A program made the translations under genes and the position numbers. Below the pieces are notes generated by a model. That model had not been told where the DNA came from and ran no database searches. It saw only the letters and a program-made list of their open reading frames with translations. A stretch of 64,000 bases of DNA from Miniimonas arenae (GTDB lineage Bacteria; Actinomycetota; Actinomycetes; Actinomycetales; Beutenbergiaceae). The stretch covers positions 52,763 to 116,762 of the forward strand of contig NZ_VENP01000003.1 of assembly GCF_006351005.1 (NCBI RefSeq), written 5' to 3'. Shown in pieces: positions 1 through 8,749 of the stretch; the first letter of the stretch is position 1; each line of letters begins with the position of its first letter.

Positions 1-496
1 CGTAGACCAGCACGAGGACCAGCAGTGAAGTCATCGAGAGGCGGTCGGTGGCGGCGAGCCACGCGCCGGTGGCCAGGAGCGTGGCGCGCACGAGGAGCGA
101 GACGACCTGCACGGTGCGGCGGTCCAGCCGGTCGACGACCGCTCCGGCGACGATGCCCAGGACCAGCCACGGCAGCCACGCCGCTGCCTGGAGCAGCGAG
201 ATCTGCGCGGGCGAGGTGGTGAGGGTGAGGGCGACGAGCGGCGCGAGGGTGCCGAGCACGCCGTCGCCGAGGTTCGCCAGGCCGGTGGAGGTGAGCTGGG
301 CCGCGAAGGGGCGGCCGAGGGGGCGGCGCGTGGGCGTGGTCTCGGGCGACACCGACGGCTCCGTTGGCTGCGGCGGGACCGGCCGCTCCGGCGACACCGA
401 TGGCTCCGGCGACACCGGCGGCTCCTGTGGGACAGGCGACCCCGACGGCTCGGGCGACACGGGACCGCGCTCGACGACCGTCTCGGCAGCAGACAT
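1..496 (-). CDS. MFS transporter, N-terminal part (runs off the window)
   Basis: About 165 residues are visible, starting at the ATG at 494-496 on the minus strand; the rest lies beyond base 1. The first 60 residues are a disordered tail rich in Pro, Ser and Glu with repeats like VSPEPSVSPERP. After this come hydrophobic segments and a loop reading GAVVDRLDRRTVQ, a typical MFS motif A between helices 2 and 3. This makes it an inner-membrane drug or metabolite exporter of the major facilitator superfamily. It is transcribed divergently from an ArsR-type regulator with a perfect palindrome between them, the usual layout of an efflux pump and its local repressor. The substrate cannot be told. 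Confidence 0.8.
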   Translation of the reverse strand, partial: MSAAETVVERGPVSPEPSGSPVPQEPPVSPEPSVSPERPVPPQPTEPSVSPETTPTRRPLGRPFAAQLTSTGLANLGDGVLGTLAPLVALTLTTSPAQISLLQAAAWLPWLVLGIVAGAVVDRLDRRTVQVVSLLVRATLLATGAWLAATDRLSMTSLLVLVLVY

Positions 497-524
497 GGCG
501 GCCTCTCCTCTTCTAGACTGGCGG

Positions 525-571
525 TGCAGAGGATCCTCTGCAAAGGAATCTATGCAAAGGTATCTCTGCAT
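525..571. promoter_or_regulatory. Palindromic operator and 14-bp direct repeats between MFS gene and ArsR gene
   Basis: Positions 525-542 are an 18-bp perfect palindrome, TGCAGAGGATCCTCTGCA. It runs into a 14-bp direct repeat: units at 537-550 and 551-564 share TGCAAAGG, and a third partial unit starts at 565 with TCTGCAT just before the ATG at 572. The array fills the 75-bp space between two divergent genes, so it is a likely binding site for the ArsR-type protein, acting on both promoters. Binding is inferred. Confidence 0.65.
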
Positions 572-1210
572 ATGTCGGATGACAAGAGCGAGCGCGGCGA
601 CGTCGTGGGCCCGTCGTCGGACGAGCCGAGCCGTCGGGGCTTCTCCGTCGGCCCGGAGGCGCTCAAGGCGTTCGCGCACCCGCTGCGGATGGCGCTCTAC
701 TCCGAGCTCCAGCGCCGCGGCTCGGCGACCGCGTCGAGCCTGGCGCGGGCGCTCGGCGAGAGCAGCGGGCAGACGAGCTACCACCTGCGCCAGCTCGAGC
801 GGCACGGGTTCGTCGAGGACGACCCGGACGCCGCCTCGGGCGGTCGCGAGCGATGGTGGCGCGCGGTCGGGTTCGACATGAGCTCTCCGGAGCTGCTGCG
901 CGATCCGGCGACCGAGGGCGCCGCCCGCGCCCTGCTGCACCAGGTGATCGCCGAGCGGGCGGGGGCGCTCACGGCGTGGGCCAACGCACTCAAGGGCGAC
1001 CTCGACGGGACCTCGGGGCTGCTGTCCTCGGGCACCCTCGTCATCACGCCGACCGAGATGGAGGAGCTGGGCGCGGAGCTCGTCGAGGTCGTCGAGCGGT
1101 ACACCGACCGAGCGCGGGACCGCACACCGCCCGCCGACGCCGTCCGGGTGCGCACGCACGTCGACGTCTTCCCGCTCGAGCCGCCGGACGCACCCGACGG
1201 CGAGCCCTGA
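572..1210 (+). CDS. ArsR/SmtB-type winged helix transcriptional regulator
   Basis: A 212-residue protein with a winged helix-turn-helix near residues 20-85: HPLRMALYSELQRRG, then ASSLARALGESSGQTSYHLR and QLERHGFVEDD. This is the pattern of ArsR-like repressors. The C-terminal 120 residues carry no obvious Cys-rich metal site, so it is more like the helix_turn_helix domain regulators that sense organic ligands than a metal sensor. I chose the ATG at 572; an upstream in-frame ATG at 524 would translate the operator palindrome. It probably represses itself and the divergent MFS gene. Confidence 0.8.
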   Translation: MSDDKSERGDVVGPSSDEPSRRGFSVGPEALKAFAHPLRMALYSELQRRGSATASSLARALGESSGQTSYHLRQLERHGFVEDDPDAASGGRERWWRAVGFDMSSPELLRDPATEGAARALLHQVIAERAGALTAWANALKGDLDGTSGLLSSGTLVITPTEMEELGAELVEVVERYTDRARDRTPPADAVRVRTHVDVFPLEPPDAPDGEP

Positions 1211-1222
1211 CGCCGCGCCCCG

Positions 1223-1382
1223 GGACGTGGTGGTGGCCGTGTCCACGTGGGACGCGCGGCGGGGCGCGGTGGCGCGTCTGGGGTGGACGTGGTGGTGGCC
1301 GTGTCCACGTGGGACGCGCGGCGGGGCGCGGTGGCGCGTCTGGGGTGGACGTGGCGGTGGCCGTGTCCACGTGGGACGCGAG
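1223..1382. repeat. 62-bp tandem repeat, about 2.6 copies, each with a CCACGTGG palindrome
   Basis: The string GTGTCCACGTGGGACGCG begins at 1239, 1301 and 1363, an exact 62-bp period, and the two full units are almost identical. Each contains the 8-bp palindrome CCACGTGG. The array fills the gap between the ArsR gene and purD and ends about 25 bp before the purD -10 box. It may bind a regulator of purD, or may be a simple expanded repeat. Confidence 0.85.
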
Positions 1383-1405
1383 CCCGGCGGGAGCATCCGG
1401 CTCGG

Positions 1406-1411
1406 TAGGCT
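1406..1411 (+). promoter_or_regulatory. -10 box of purD, probably leaderless
   Basis: TAGGCT lies 8 bp before the GTG start of purD at 1420, with no Shine-Dalgarno sequence between. This is the spacing of a leaderless actinobacterial transcript. Confidence 0.5.
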
Positions 1412-1419
1412 GACCACCC

Positions 1420-2700
1420 GTGAAGATCCTGCTGATCGGCTCCGGTGCCCGCGAGCACGCCCTCGCCCGTTCGCTGGCCCAGGCGGGCGCTGACCTCGTC
1501 GTCGCACCGGGCAATCCAGGCACGGCGGCCCTCGGCGAGAACCGCGCACTCGTCGCCACCGACCCGGACGCGGTCGCCGCCCTCGCGCAGGAGCTCGCGG
1601 CCGACCTCGTCGTCGTCGGCCCGGAGGCACCGCTGGTGGCGGGCGTCGCGGACGCGGTGCGCGCCGTCGGGATCCCCGTCTTCGGACCGGACGCTGCGGC
1701 AGCCCGGTTGGAGGGCTCGAAGGCGTTCGCGAAGGAGATCATGGCCGCCGCCGGCGTGCCCACCGCGCTCGCGCACGTGTGCACCACGCTCGACGAGGTT
1801 GCCGAGGCGCTCGACGCGTTCGGTGCGCCCCACGTGGTCAAGGACGACGGGCTCGCGGCCGGCAAGGGCGTCGTCGTGACCGACTCGCGCGAGGAGGCCC
1901 TTGCGCACGCGGCGGAGTGCCTCGCGAAGGTGGGCGGCGCGGTCGTCGTCGAGGAGTTCCTCGACGGTCCGGAGGTCTCGCTGTTCTGCCTGTCCGACGG
2001 CGTGACCGTCCTCCCCCTCGCCCCCGCGCAGGACTTCAAGCGCATCTACGACGGCGACGCCGGCCCCAACACCGGTGGCATGGGCGCCTACTCGCCGCTG
2101 GACTGGGCGCCCGAGGACATTGCCGAGCAGGTGGTGACGCGCGTCGCGCAGCCGACGATCGACGAGCTCGCCCGGCGTGGCGCCCCGTTCGTCGGACTGC
2201 TCTACTGCGGCCTCGCGCTGACCTCGCGAGGCCTGCGCGTCATCGAGTTCAACGCGCGGTTCGGTGACCCCGAGACACAGGTCGTTCTCGCGCGCCTGGA
2301 CACCCCGCTCGACGAGGTGCTGCTCGCCGCCGCGACCGGGCGCCTGGACCAGGTGGCGCTGCACTGGCGCGACGGCGCCGCGGTCACCGTCGTGGTCGCT
2401 GCCCCTGGCTACCCGGCGGCGGTCGAGACCGGCGGCGCGCTCACCGGCCTCGACGAGGCCGAGGCGGTGCCGGGCGCCTGGGTGCTGCACGCCGGGACGG
2501 CGCTCGACGACGGCGGCGCGCTCGTCGCCTCGGGCGGTCGCGTCCTCTCGGTGGTCGGCACGGGCGCGACGCTCGCGGACGCACGCACGACGGCGTACGA
2601 GGCCCTCGCGCGCATCGGCCTGCCCGGGGGTCAGCACCGGACGGACATCGCGGCATCCGCCGAGCGCGGCGAGGTCCGCGTTCCGGACGCGACCGTCTGA
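1420..2700 (+). CDS. purD: Phosphoribosylamine--glycine ligase
   Basis: A 426-residue ATP-grasp enzyme that joins phosphoribosylamine to glycine, step 2 of purine synthesis. Visible family signatures are GSGAREHAL near residue 8, PGNPGTA near 31, [10 protein letters not shown] near 67, the ATP-grasp stretch [13 protein letters not shown] near 140, [12 protein letters not shown] near 215 and [12 protein letters not shown] near 270. Length is normal for PurD. The GTG start follows TAGGCT by 8 bp with no ribosome binding site, so it is probably translated from a leaderless mRNA. purC, purS, purQ and purL lie further along the window but not in one operon. Confidence 0.97.
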   Translation: MKILLIGSGAREHALARSLAQAGADLVVAPGNPGTAALGENRALVATDPDAVAALAQELAADLVVVGPEAPLVAGVADAVRAVGIPVFGPDAAAARLEGSKAFAKEIMAAAGVPTALAHVCTTLDEVAEALDAFGAPHVVKDDGLAAGKGVVVTDSREEALAHAAECLAKVGGAVVVEEFLDGPEVSLFCLSDGVTVLPLAPAQDFKRIYDGDAGPNTGGMGAYSPLDWAPEDIAEQVVTRVAQPTIDELARRGAPFVGLLYCGLALTSRGLRVIEFNARFGDPETQVVLARLDTPLDEVLLAAATGRLDQVALHWRDGAAVTVVVAAPGYPAAVETGGALTGLDEAEAVPGAWVLHAGTALDDGGALVASGGRVLSVVGTGATLADARTTAYEALARIGLPGGQHRTDIAASAERGEVRVPDATV

Positions 2701-2762
2701 CGGCTCGCCGCCGGCTGACGGCCGACGTGGGGTGGCTCGGCTCGCCGTCGGGCAGGCCGCAG

Positions 2763-4343
2763 TCAGGCCGGGCCGGCGGATGCGACCGGGTCCGCCCCGT
2801 GCGCCGACGCCGATGCCGCCGGCGCGTGCCGGTCGAGGAACGCGTACATGTCGGCGTCGCTCACGCCGGGGAACGTCCCGGTCGGCAGCGGGCGCAGCAC
2901 CTGCGCGTGCACCTGTGCGCTCGGCCACGCGTGCTCGGCCCACCGCTGCGACTGCGCGGGGTCGGGCCGCCGGCAGCACGACGGGTCGGGGCAGCGCGAC
3001 TGCGTGCGGATCTTGGTGTCCCGGCCGCGGAACCACTTCGCGTGCTGGAACGGCACGCCGACCGTGATCGAGAACGTGGCCGGCGCCCCGGGCGCTGCGC
3101 CCGCCACCGTGCCGGCCGCCGAGCCCGTTTGCGTCGCGTTGAAGAACGTCCCGCCCGGGGTGTCGGTGTACTGGTGGTGCTCGGTGGTCCGGTCGCCCTT
3201 CTCGAACGCCTGCCGCGACGCCCAGTACCGGCACACCGTCTGGCCCTCGATCGTGCCCCAGGCGTCCTGCGGGAAGTCCACGCCGTCGTTCTCCCAGCCC
3301 CGGATGAGCGTGCCGTCGCCGCTCACCCACACGAAGTGCACGGGAAACCCGAGGTGGCGGGTCGCGAGGTTGGTGAACCGCTGCGCGGCGAACTGGTGCG
3401 TGATGCCGAACGTGTCGCGGAAGTCCTCGATCGCGACGTCCCGCTCGCGCTTGGCGTTCTCGAGGAACGGCACGGCGGCACCGAGTGGCACGAGCGCCGC
3501 CGCTGCGAAGTAGGTGATCTCGAGGCGTTGGCGGAGGAACTCGGCGTAGGAGGTCGGGCGCTCGTGGCCGATCAGCCGGTGCGCCATCGCCTGCAGTGCG
3601 AGCGAGCGCAGCCCGTGCCCGCCCGGGATGGACGCCGGCGGCAGGTAGATGCGCCCGTTGCGCAGGTCGGTGACGGTCCGGGTCGATGTCGGCAGGTCGG
3701 AGGTGTGGATGAGGGTGAACCCGAGCCGCTGCGCCATCCGCGCGACCGTGCGGTGCGTGACGGCGCCACCGTCGTAGCCCGCCTTGCGGATCTCCGACTC
3801 GGCGAGCTCCTCCAGCTCCGGCACGAAGTTGTCCAGGCGCTGCATGTGCAGCCGCAGCTCGGTGTTCGCGCGTCTGGCCTCCTCGGGCGTGGCCACCGAC
3901 TCGCGCGCGCGCCGTTCGAGCTCGCCGTGCAGCGCCATGAGCGACTCGAGCACCTCGGTGGGGACGGCGCGCGTGGGACGAACAACCGGTGCGGCGAGGC
4001 CGCGGTACAGCGCTCCCGCCTGCGCCCGTGCGAGCTCGATCTCCAGGCGCGCGCGCCGGTCCGGCGGGGGCTCGTCGGACAGCAGGTCGGCGGTCGTCAC
4101 GCCGAGCTCCCGGGCGAGCGACTGCAGCAGCGACAGGCGCGGCTCGCGGCGCCCGTTCTCGATGTGCGAGAGCTGCGAGGCCGTGGTGCCGGTCGCGTCC
4201 GCGAGGCTCGCGAGCGTGCGGCCCGAGCGGGTTCGGAAGTGCCGCAGGCGTCGGCCGAGCGTGAGGGTGTCGGAGATCGCGCCGGACGGTTCGGGCGACT
4301 TCCCGGGGTCGATGTACGGCTTGGGCGCCGTCTCGTTCGCCAT
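2763..4343 (-). CDS. RamB-like XRE transcriptional regulator with short-chain fatty acyl regulator domain
   Basis: A 526-residue protein. An XRE helix-turn-helix lies at about residues 27-82 ([39 protein letters not shown]). The middle matches the ImmA/IrrE-like region and the C-terminal half the short-chain fatty acyl regulator family (RamB of corynebacteria, which controls acetate and glyoxylate genes). A Cys cluster [13 protein letters not shown] lies near residue 450 and may bind metal. The start at 4343 sits 14 bp from a strong dyad shared with the divergent pckG, so control of gluconeogenesis by acetyl or acyl status is a reasonable inference. It ends convergently with purD. Confidence 0.85.
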   Translation of the reverse strand: MANETAPKPYIDPGKSPEPSGAISDTLTLGRRLRHFRTRSGRTLASLADATGTTASQLSHIENGRREPRLSLLQSLARELGVTTADLLSDEPPPDRRARLEIELARAQAGALYRGLAAPVVRPTRAVPTEVLESLMALHGELERRARESVATPEEARRANTELRLHMQRLDNFVPELEELAESEIRKAGYDGGAVTHRTVARMAQRLGFTLIHTSDLPTSTRTVTDLRNGRIYLPPASIPGGHGLRSLALQAMAHRLIGHERPTSYAEFLRQRLEITYFAAAALVPLGAAVPFLENAKRERDVAIEDFRDTFGITHQFAAQRFTNLATRHLGFPVHFVWVSGDGTLIRGWENDGVDFPQDAWGTIEGQTVCRYWASRQAFEKGDRTTEHHQYTDTPGGTFFNATQTGSAAGTVAGAAPGAPATFSITVGVPFQHAKWFRGRDTKIRTQSRCPDPSCCRRPDPAQSQRWAEHAWPSAQVHAQVLRPLPTGTFPGVSDADMYAFLDRHAPAASASAHGADPVASAGPA

Positions 4344-4356
4344 GGCGCGACCATAG

Positions 4357-4378
4357 TGCAACTTCCGCTGAAGTTGCA
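4357..4378. promoter_or_regulatory. Operator dyad between RamB-like gene and pckG
   Basis: TGCAACTT and AAGTTGCA form a perfect 8-bp inverted repeat with a 6-bp spacer. It lies 14 bp upstream of the regulator start and about 100 bp upstream of pckG. The TTGCA half-site recalls published RamB sites, which contain TTTGCAAA-like sequence. Autoregulation and control of pckG are inferred. Confidence 0.7.
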
Positions 4379-4475
4379 TCGGGAACGGGGTGGTCGAGGG
4401 GTGGCGAGGCGCGCACGCTGGACGTGTCGCAGCACCCGCCCCGTCCCCCTCGCCCGCTCCACCAAGGAGACTCCT

Positions 4476-6449
4476 GTGACCGCCACCCTGTCCGGCCCCG
4501 CCACCGCCCGGCGCGCCACCGATCCCGCCGCCACGTCGTCCAGCACTGCCTCGGCCAGAACCGCGCCGTCGGGCATCCCCAGCGCCACCGCGACGTCGTC
4601 CCGCACCACCGCACCCGCACGCCCGACGGCGAGCCCCGCCGTCGTCGGCACGCCCACCTCGCGCGCCGACCTCGCCGCGTGGGTGGCCGAGATCGCGGAG
4701 CTGACCACGCCGTCGCGCATCGTCTGGGCCGACGGCAGCGCCGCCGAGAACCAGGCCGTGCTGGACGAGATGGTCGCCGCCGGCAGCCTCATCAAGCTCA
4801 ACGAGGAGCTGCGTCCGGGCTCCTACCTCGCGCGCTCCACCCCGAGCGACGTCGCCCGCGTCGAGGGTCGCACGTTCATCTGCGCGGAGACCGAGGTGCA
4901 GGCCGGCCCCACGAACAACTGGCGCGACCCCGCCGAGATGCGCGAGACGCTGCACGGCCTGTTCGCCGGCGCGATGGCCGGCCGGACGATGTACGTCATC
5001 CCGTTCTCGATGGGTCCGGTGGACTCGCCGCTCGCCCGCTTCGGGGTCGAGATCACGGACTCGCCGTACGTCGTGGTGAGCATGCGGATCATGACCCGGA
5101 TCGGCGCCGACGTACTGGCCCGGATCGACGCCGGTGCCGACTGGGTGCCCGCGGTGCACAGCGTCGGGACGCCGCTGGCGCCGGGTGAGGCGGACGTGCC
5201 GTGGCCCTGCAACGACGAGAAGTACATCGTCCAGTTCCCCCAGACCCGGGAGATCTGGAGCTTCGGCTCGGGCTACGGCGGTAACGCGCTGCTGGGCAAG
5301 AAGTGCTTCGCGCTGCGGATCGCCTCGGTGCTCGGGCGTGAGGAGGGCTGGCTCGCGGAGCACATGCTGCTCATCCGGGCGACTTCCCCGCAGGGCGAGG
5401 CGGTGCACCTCGCCGCCGCGTTCCCGTCCGCGTGCGGAAAGACCAACCTCGCGATGCTGCAGCCCACGATCCCGGGCTGGCGCGTGGAGACCCTCGGTGA
5501 CGACATCGTCTGGGCCGCGCCGCGCGAGGACGAGCAGGGTCGTCGACGCCTGTTCGCGATCAACCCCGAGGCGGGCTTCTTCGGTGTCGCGCCCGGCACC
5601 GGCTGGTCGACCAACCCGATCGCGATGGAGACGCTGCGCGAGAACGTCATCTTCACCAACGTGGCGCTGACCGACGACGGCGACGTGTGGTGGGAGGGCA
5701 TGACGGACGAGGTGCCCGCGCACCTGACCGACTGGCAGGGCAACGACTGGACGCCCGAGTCGGGCCGGCCCGCCGCGCACCCCAACTCGCGCTTCACCGT
5801 GGCCGCCGCCCAGTGCCCGACCATGGCGCCGAGCTGGGACGACCCCGCCGGCGTGCCGCTCGACGCGATCCTGTTCGGCGGACGCCGCCCCTCGAACGTG
5901 CCGCTCGTGGTGCAGGCGGACTCGTGGACGTCGGGCGTGCTGCTGGGCGCGACCGTCGCCTCGGAGCGGACCGCCGCGGCCGAAGGCACGGTGGGTGAGC
6001 TGCGCCGGGACCCGTTCGCGATGCTCCCCTTCACGGGCTACGCGGTGGGCGACTACATGGCGCACTGGCTCGCCGTCGGGCGCTCGCTCGGCGACGGCGC
6101 CCCCGCGGTTTTCGGCGTCAACTGGTTCCGCCGCGACGCCTCCGGTCGGTTCCTGTGGCCCGGGTTCGGGGAGAACTCGCGCGTCATCGCGTGGATCGCC
6201 GGACGGGTCAAGGGCACGGCGCGCGGCCGGTCCACGGCCATCGGCGTGCTGCCCACGCACGAGGACCTCGACCTCAGCGGGCTGCACGTGAGCGAGAACG
6301 ACCTCGACGCACTCCTCACGATCGACCCGGTCGCGTGGCGCAGCGAGCTCGCCCGCAACGCCCGGTTCCTCGGTGACCTCGGTGCGCCGGCCGCGCTTCG
6401 GCAGGCGGTCCTCGCGCAGCTCGACCGGCTCGAGCTCGACCCGGCGTGA
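4476..6449 (+). CDS. pckG: Phosphoenolpyruvate carboxykinase (GTP)
   Basis: A 657-residue cytosolic enzyme that turns oxaloacetate and GTP into phosphoenolpyruvate, CO2 and GDP, the entry to gluconeogenesis. The P-loop [13 protein letters not shown] lies near residue 315, followed by [22 protein letters not shown] and, near the C-terminus, [20 protein letters not shown], all typical of GTP-type PEPCK. The GTG at 4476 is preceded by AAGGAGA at good spacing. It gives an Ala/Thr/Ser-rich extension of about 45 residues before the conserved domain, longer than the usual 600-610 residues of the family. It is divergent from a RamB-like regulator. Confidence 0.96.
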   Translation: MTATLSGPATARRATDPAATSSSTASARTAPSGIPSATATSSRTTAPARPTASPAVVGTPTSRADLAAWVAEIAELTTPSRIVWADGSAAENQAVLDEMVAAGSLIKLNEELRPGSYLARSTPSDVARVEGRTFICAETEVQAGPTNNWRDPAEMRETLHGLFAGAMAGRTMYVIPFSMGPVDSPLARFGVEITDSPYVVVSMRIMTRIGADVLARIDAGADWVPAVHSVGTPLAPGEADVPWPCNDEKYIVQFPQTREIWSFGSGYGGNALLGKKCFALRIASVLGREEGWLAEHMLLIRATSPQGEAVHLAAAFPSACGKTNLAMLQPTIPGWRVETLGDDIVWAAPREDEQGRRRLFAINPEAGFFGVAPGTGWSTNPIAMETLRENVIFTNVALTDDGDVWWEGMTDEVPAHLTDWQGNDWTPESGRPAAHPNSRFTVAAAQCPTMAPSWDDPAGVPLDAILFGGRRPSNVPLVVQADSWTSGVLLGATVASERTAAAEGTVGELRRDPFAMLPFTGYAVGDYMAHWLAVGRSLGDGAPAVFGVNWFRRDASGRFLWPGFGENSRVIAWIAGRVKGTARGRSTAIGVLPTHEDLDLSGLHVSENDLDALLTIDPVAWRSELARNARFLGDLGAPAALRQAVLAQLDRLELDPA

Positions 6450-6465
6450 CGGGCCGCCCGCGGTA

Positions 6466-6510
6466 GCGGGCGAGCGGCCAGCGGGCGAGCGGCCAGCGGG
6501 CGAGCGGCCA
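6466..6510. repeat. Three perfect 15-bp tandem repeats
   Basis: GCGGGCGAGCGGCCA is repeated exactly at 6466, 6481 and 6496, with a degenerate fourth copy up to about 6530. It lies between the pckG stop and the terminator hairpin. Confidence 0.9.
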
Positions 6511-6530
6511 GCGGGCAGCGGACGAGCAGC

Positions 6531-6564
6531 GAGCGGGGTGTCCACGATCCGGGACACCCCGCTC
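6531..6564 (+). terminator. Hairpin terminator after pckG
   Basis: GAGCGGGGTGTCC and GGACACCCCGCTC pair over 13 bp with an 8-nt loop. There is no T-run, as is common for actinobacterial terminators. Confidence 0.65.
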
Positions 6565-6592
6565 ACTCGCGCGTGCGCCCCGGCCCCGCGGC

Positions 6593-6598
6593 TAGGTT
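6593..6598 (+). promoter_or_regulatory. -10 box of sfnG
   Basis: TAGGTT lies 54 bp before the sfnG ATG, right after the pckG terminator hairpin, and fits the TANNNT pattern of actinobacterial housekeeping promoters. Confidence 0.4.
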
Positions 6599-6652
6599 CG
6601 CCGCCAGCCCGCGTGACCCGCGCGGGCGGGAGCCGTCTCCGAGGAGCACACC

Positions 6653-7798
6653 ATGTCCGACTCCGCCCGCCTCGTGCGTGAGCCGCTGAAGTTCGCCTAC
6701 TGGGTGCCCAACGTCTCGGGCGGGCTGGTGGTCTCGACCATCGAGCAGCGCACCGACTGGAGCCTGGACTACAACGTCCGGCTCGCGCAGACCGCCGAGC
6801 GCGTCGGCTTCGAGTACGCCCTGAGCCAGGTGCGCTACCTGTCCTCCTACGGGGCCGCGCAGCAGCACGAGTCCACCTCGATCTCGCTCGCGCTGCTGCT
6901 CGCGACCGAGAAGCTCAAGGTCATCGCCGCCGTGCACCCCGGGCTCTGGGAGCCGGCCGTGCTCGCCAAGTTCCTCCTCACCGCGGACCAGTTCTCCCAC
7001 GGCCGCGCCGCCGTCAACGTGGTGTCCGGCTGGTTCAAGGACGAGTACACCCGCCTCGGCCTGCCGTGGCTGGACCACGACGAGCGCTACCGCCGCTCGG
7101 CCGAGTTCATCGAGGTGCTTCGCGCGCTGTGGACGCAGGAGAACGTCCAGTTCCACGGCGACTTCTACCGGGTCAACGACTTCACCCTGCGCCCCGGTCC
7201 GTACCCGGTCGAGGGTCGGCCGCACCCGGAGATCTTCCAGGGCGGCAACTCCACGGCCGCGCGGTTCAACGGCGGCGCCCACGCCGACTGGTACTTCTCC
7301 AACGGCAAGGACTTCGACGGGTTCACCGAGCAGTACGACGACGTCACCCGCGTCGCGATCGAGCACGGCCGCACCGTGCGGTTCGGCCTCAACGGGTTCG
7401 CGATCGTCCGCGACACCGAGGCCGAGGCGAAAGACCAGCTGCGCGAGATCATCGCGAAGGCCGATGTCGACTCGGTCAAGGCGTTCGGCAGGTCGGTGCA
7501 GCAGGCCGGCGCCGCGACGTCGGACAAGAAGGGCATGTGGGCCGACTCCTCGTTCGAGGACCTCGTGCAGTACAACGACGGCTTCCGCACCCGCCTCATC
7601 GGCAACCCGGAGCAGGTGGCGCGGCGGATCGTGGAGTACAAGAAGCGCGGCGTGAACCTGCTGCTGCTCGGGTTCCTGCACTTCATCGAGGAGGTCGAGG
7701 CGTTCGGCACCCGCGTGCTGCCGATCGTCCGCGAGCTCGAGGCCGACCTCGAGGCCGAGGTCGAGCGCACCGGGACGGTCGTGTTCGCCGAGAGCTGA
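6653..7798 (+). CDS. sfnG: Dimethyl sulfone monooxygenase SfnG (FMNH2-dependent)
   Basis: A 381-residue luciferase-fold flavin monooxygenase that oxidises dimethyl sulfone to methanesulfinate, a route for sulfur scavenging. The opening FAYWVPNVSGGLVVSTIEQR, the segments VGFEYALSQVRY, AAVHPGLWEPAVLAKF, GRAAVNVVSGWFKDEYTRLG, DLVQYNDGFRTRLIG and LLLGFLHFIEEVEAFG are strongly characteristic of SfnG rather than of general LLM-class enzymes. No flavin reductase or methanesulfonate enzymes are adjacent, so the gene appears to stand alone between two terminators. ATG at 6653 is preceded by GAGGAG. Confidence 0.9.
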   Translation: MSDSARLVREPLKFAYWVPNVSGGLVVSTIEQRTDWSLDYNVRLAQTAERVGFEYALSQVRYLSSYGAAQQHESTSISLALLLATEKLKVIAAVHPGLWEPAVLAKFLLTADQFSHGRAAVNVVSGWFKDEYTRLGLPWLDHDERYRRSAEFIEVLRALWTQENVQFHGDFYRVNDFTLRPGPYPVEGRPHPEIFQGGNSTAARFNGGAHADWYFSNGKDFDGFTEQYDDVTRVAIEHGRTVRFGLNGFAIVRDTEAEAKDQLREIIAKADVDSVKAFGRSVQQAGAATSDKKGMWADSSFEDLVQYNDGFRTRLIGNPEQVARRIVEYKKRGVNLLLLGFLHFIEEVEAFGTRVLPIVRELEADLEAEVERTGTVVFAES

Positions 7799-7819
7799 CC
7801 ACGACCTTTCGCACGACGA

Positions 7820-7850
7820 GGGCCCGACGGCGAGCATCGCCGTCGGGCCC
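7820..7850 (+). terminator. Perfect 14-bp hairpin terminator after sfnG
   Basis: GGGCCCGACGGCGA and its exact complement flank a 3-nt loop, GCA. The same hairpin recurs at 8262-8292, and a close relative follows the ABC transporter at 44248-44280. Confidence 0.8.
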
Positions 7851-7945
7851 CCGTCCCGCCTCCCGGTGGGCGCGCCCTGGACAGGGTGCTGACGGGACGC
7901 CTCGACGGTGAGGCGTCGGTGCCGGCGAGGCGGGGGAGGTTCGCG

Positions 7946-8257
7946 GTGAGTGCTCGGGCGACGAAGCTCATCGGTGCGGGAGTGCTGCTGTGCCTGGTGG
8001 GCGGCGTGCTGATCGCGTACTCCGGGCGGTTCATCATCTGGGTAGCGGGGCTGGCGGGTAGCGACCCGGCCGGCGTCGTGCCCCTCCTCAGCGGCACGAT
8101 GCTGGTGCTGCAGTGGACGGTCATGCCGCTCGGGGCGTGCCTCGTCGCGGTGGGGATCGGAGTCGAGACGCTCCGCCGCGAGTGGCTCGACCACGAGGCG
8201 GGGCGTATCGACGCGGCCGCCGCCCGCTCCGTGCCGGCGCCACCCCCGGAAAGGTAG
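7946..8257 (+). CDS. Small two-helix membrane protein of unknown function
   Basis: About 103 residues, with two hydrophobic segments near residues 7-35 (IGAGVLLCLVGGVLIAYSG) and 50-75, then a charged tail ending in PAPPPER. The GTG at 7946 was chosen because GGGGGAGG lies 6 bp upstream; a longer in-frame reading to 7886 has no ribosome binding site. It is boxed between two copies of the same hairpin and precedes a type VII style toxin module, but nothing ties it to that module other than position. I do not recognise a family. Confidence 0.65.
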   Translation: MSARATKLIGAGVLLCLVGGVLIAYSGRFIIWVAGLAGSDPAGVVPLLSGTMLVLQWTVMPLGACLVAVGIGVETLRREWLDHEAGRIDAAAARSVPAPPPER

Positions 8258-8261
8258 GCAC

Positions 8262-8292
8262 GGGCCCGACGGCGAGCATCGCCGTCGGGCCG
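8262..8292 (+). terminator. Second copy of the GCCCGACGGCGA hairpin
   Basis: The same sequence as the hairpin at 7820-7850 apart from the last base; the stem is 13 bp with loop GCA. It follows the small membrane protein gene directly. Confidence 0.75.
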
Positions 8293-8422
8293 TCGGGCCG
8301 TCGTCCCGCCGACGCGCCCCGGGGTGCAGCGCGAGCGTTGCTCGCAGCGGAGCGGAGTATCGTCCGCGGGGGCGATCCGCCGACGTCGGCGGTCGGCGGG
8401 CGGAGGCCGGAGGAGGCGCGGC

Positions 8423-8749
8423 GTGACGGACGGATTCCGGGTGGACCTCACGGCGCTCGACGACGCCGTGAACGGCATCGTCGACACGATGGACCAGATG
8501 GCCACGAAGAAGGTGGAGGACCTGCAGGTCGGGGGGTCCGACGTCGGGCACGGCGAGCTGAGCGACGTGTTCGGCCAGTTCTGCCGGCGCTGGGAGATCG
8601 GGGTGACGAACCTGCTGGACGACGTGGGCGGTGTGATCGATCGGCTGGTCTACGTGCGCGACACCTACCGGGCGACCGACGAGGCGTACGCGGCCGGGTT
8701 CGCCGGTGTGATCGGGCGCGACACGGGAGAGGACCCGGCGACGCGATGA
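8423..8749 (+). CDS. EspC-like type VII secretion partner protein
   Basis: A 108-residue helical protein that looks like the EspC/EspF group of ESX-associated proteins. These are about 100 residues, without a signal peptide, and carry a YxxxD/E export signal near the end; here YRATDEAYAAG near residue 90 fits it. The GTG at 8423 has AGGAGG 7 bp upstream. The stop overlaps the ATG of the next gene by ATGA, so it is translationally coupled to the toxin and probably acts as its secretion partner or targeting factor. No EccC, EccB or EccD secretion core is present in the window. Confidence 0.65.
   Translation: MTDGFRVDLTALDDAVNGIVDTMDQMATKKVEDLQVGGSDVGHGELSDVFGQFCRRWEIGVTNLLDDVGGVIDRLVYVRDTYRATDEAYAAGFAGVIGRDTGEDPATR

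Noticed and set aside
1223..1382. CRISPR or coding repeat
   Set aside because: The whole 62-bp unit is repeated, spacer included; the translations are low-complexity and lack starts.
2763..6566. A 1267-residue minus-strand protein across pckG
   Set aside because: Only the part from 4343 down is real (RamB-like); the upstream part is the antisense of pckG, held open by base composition.
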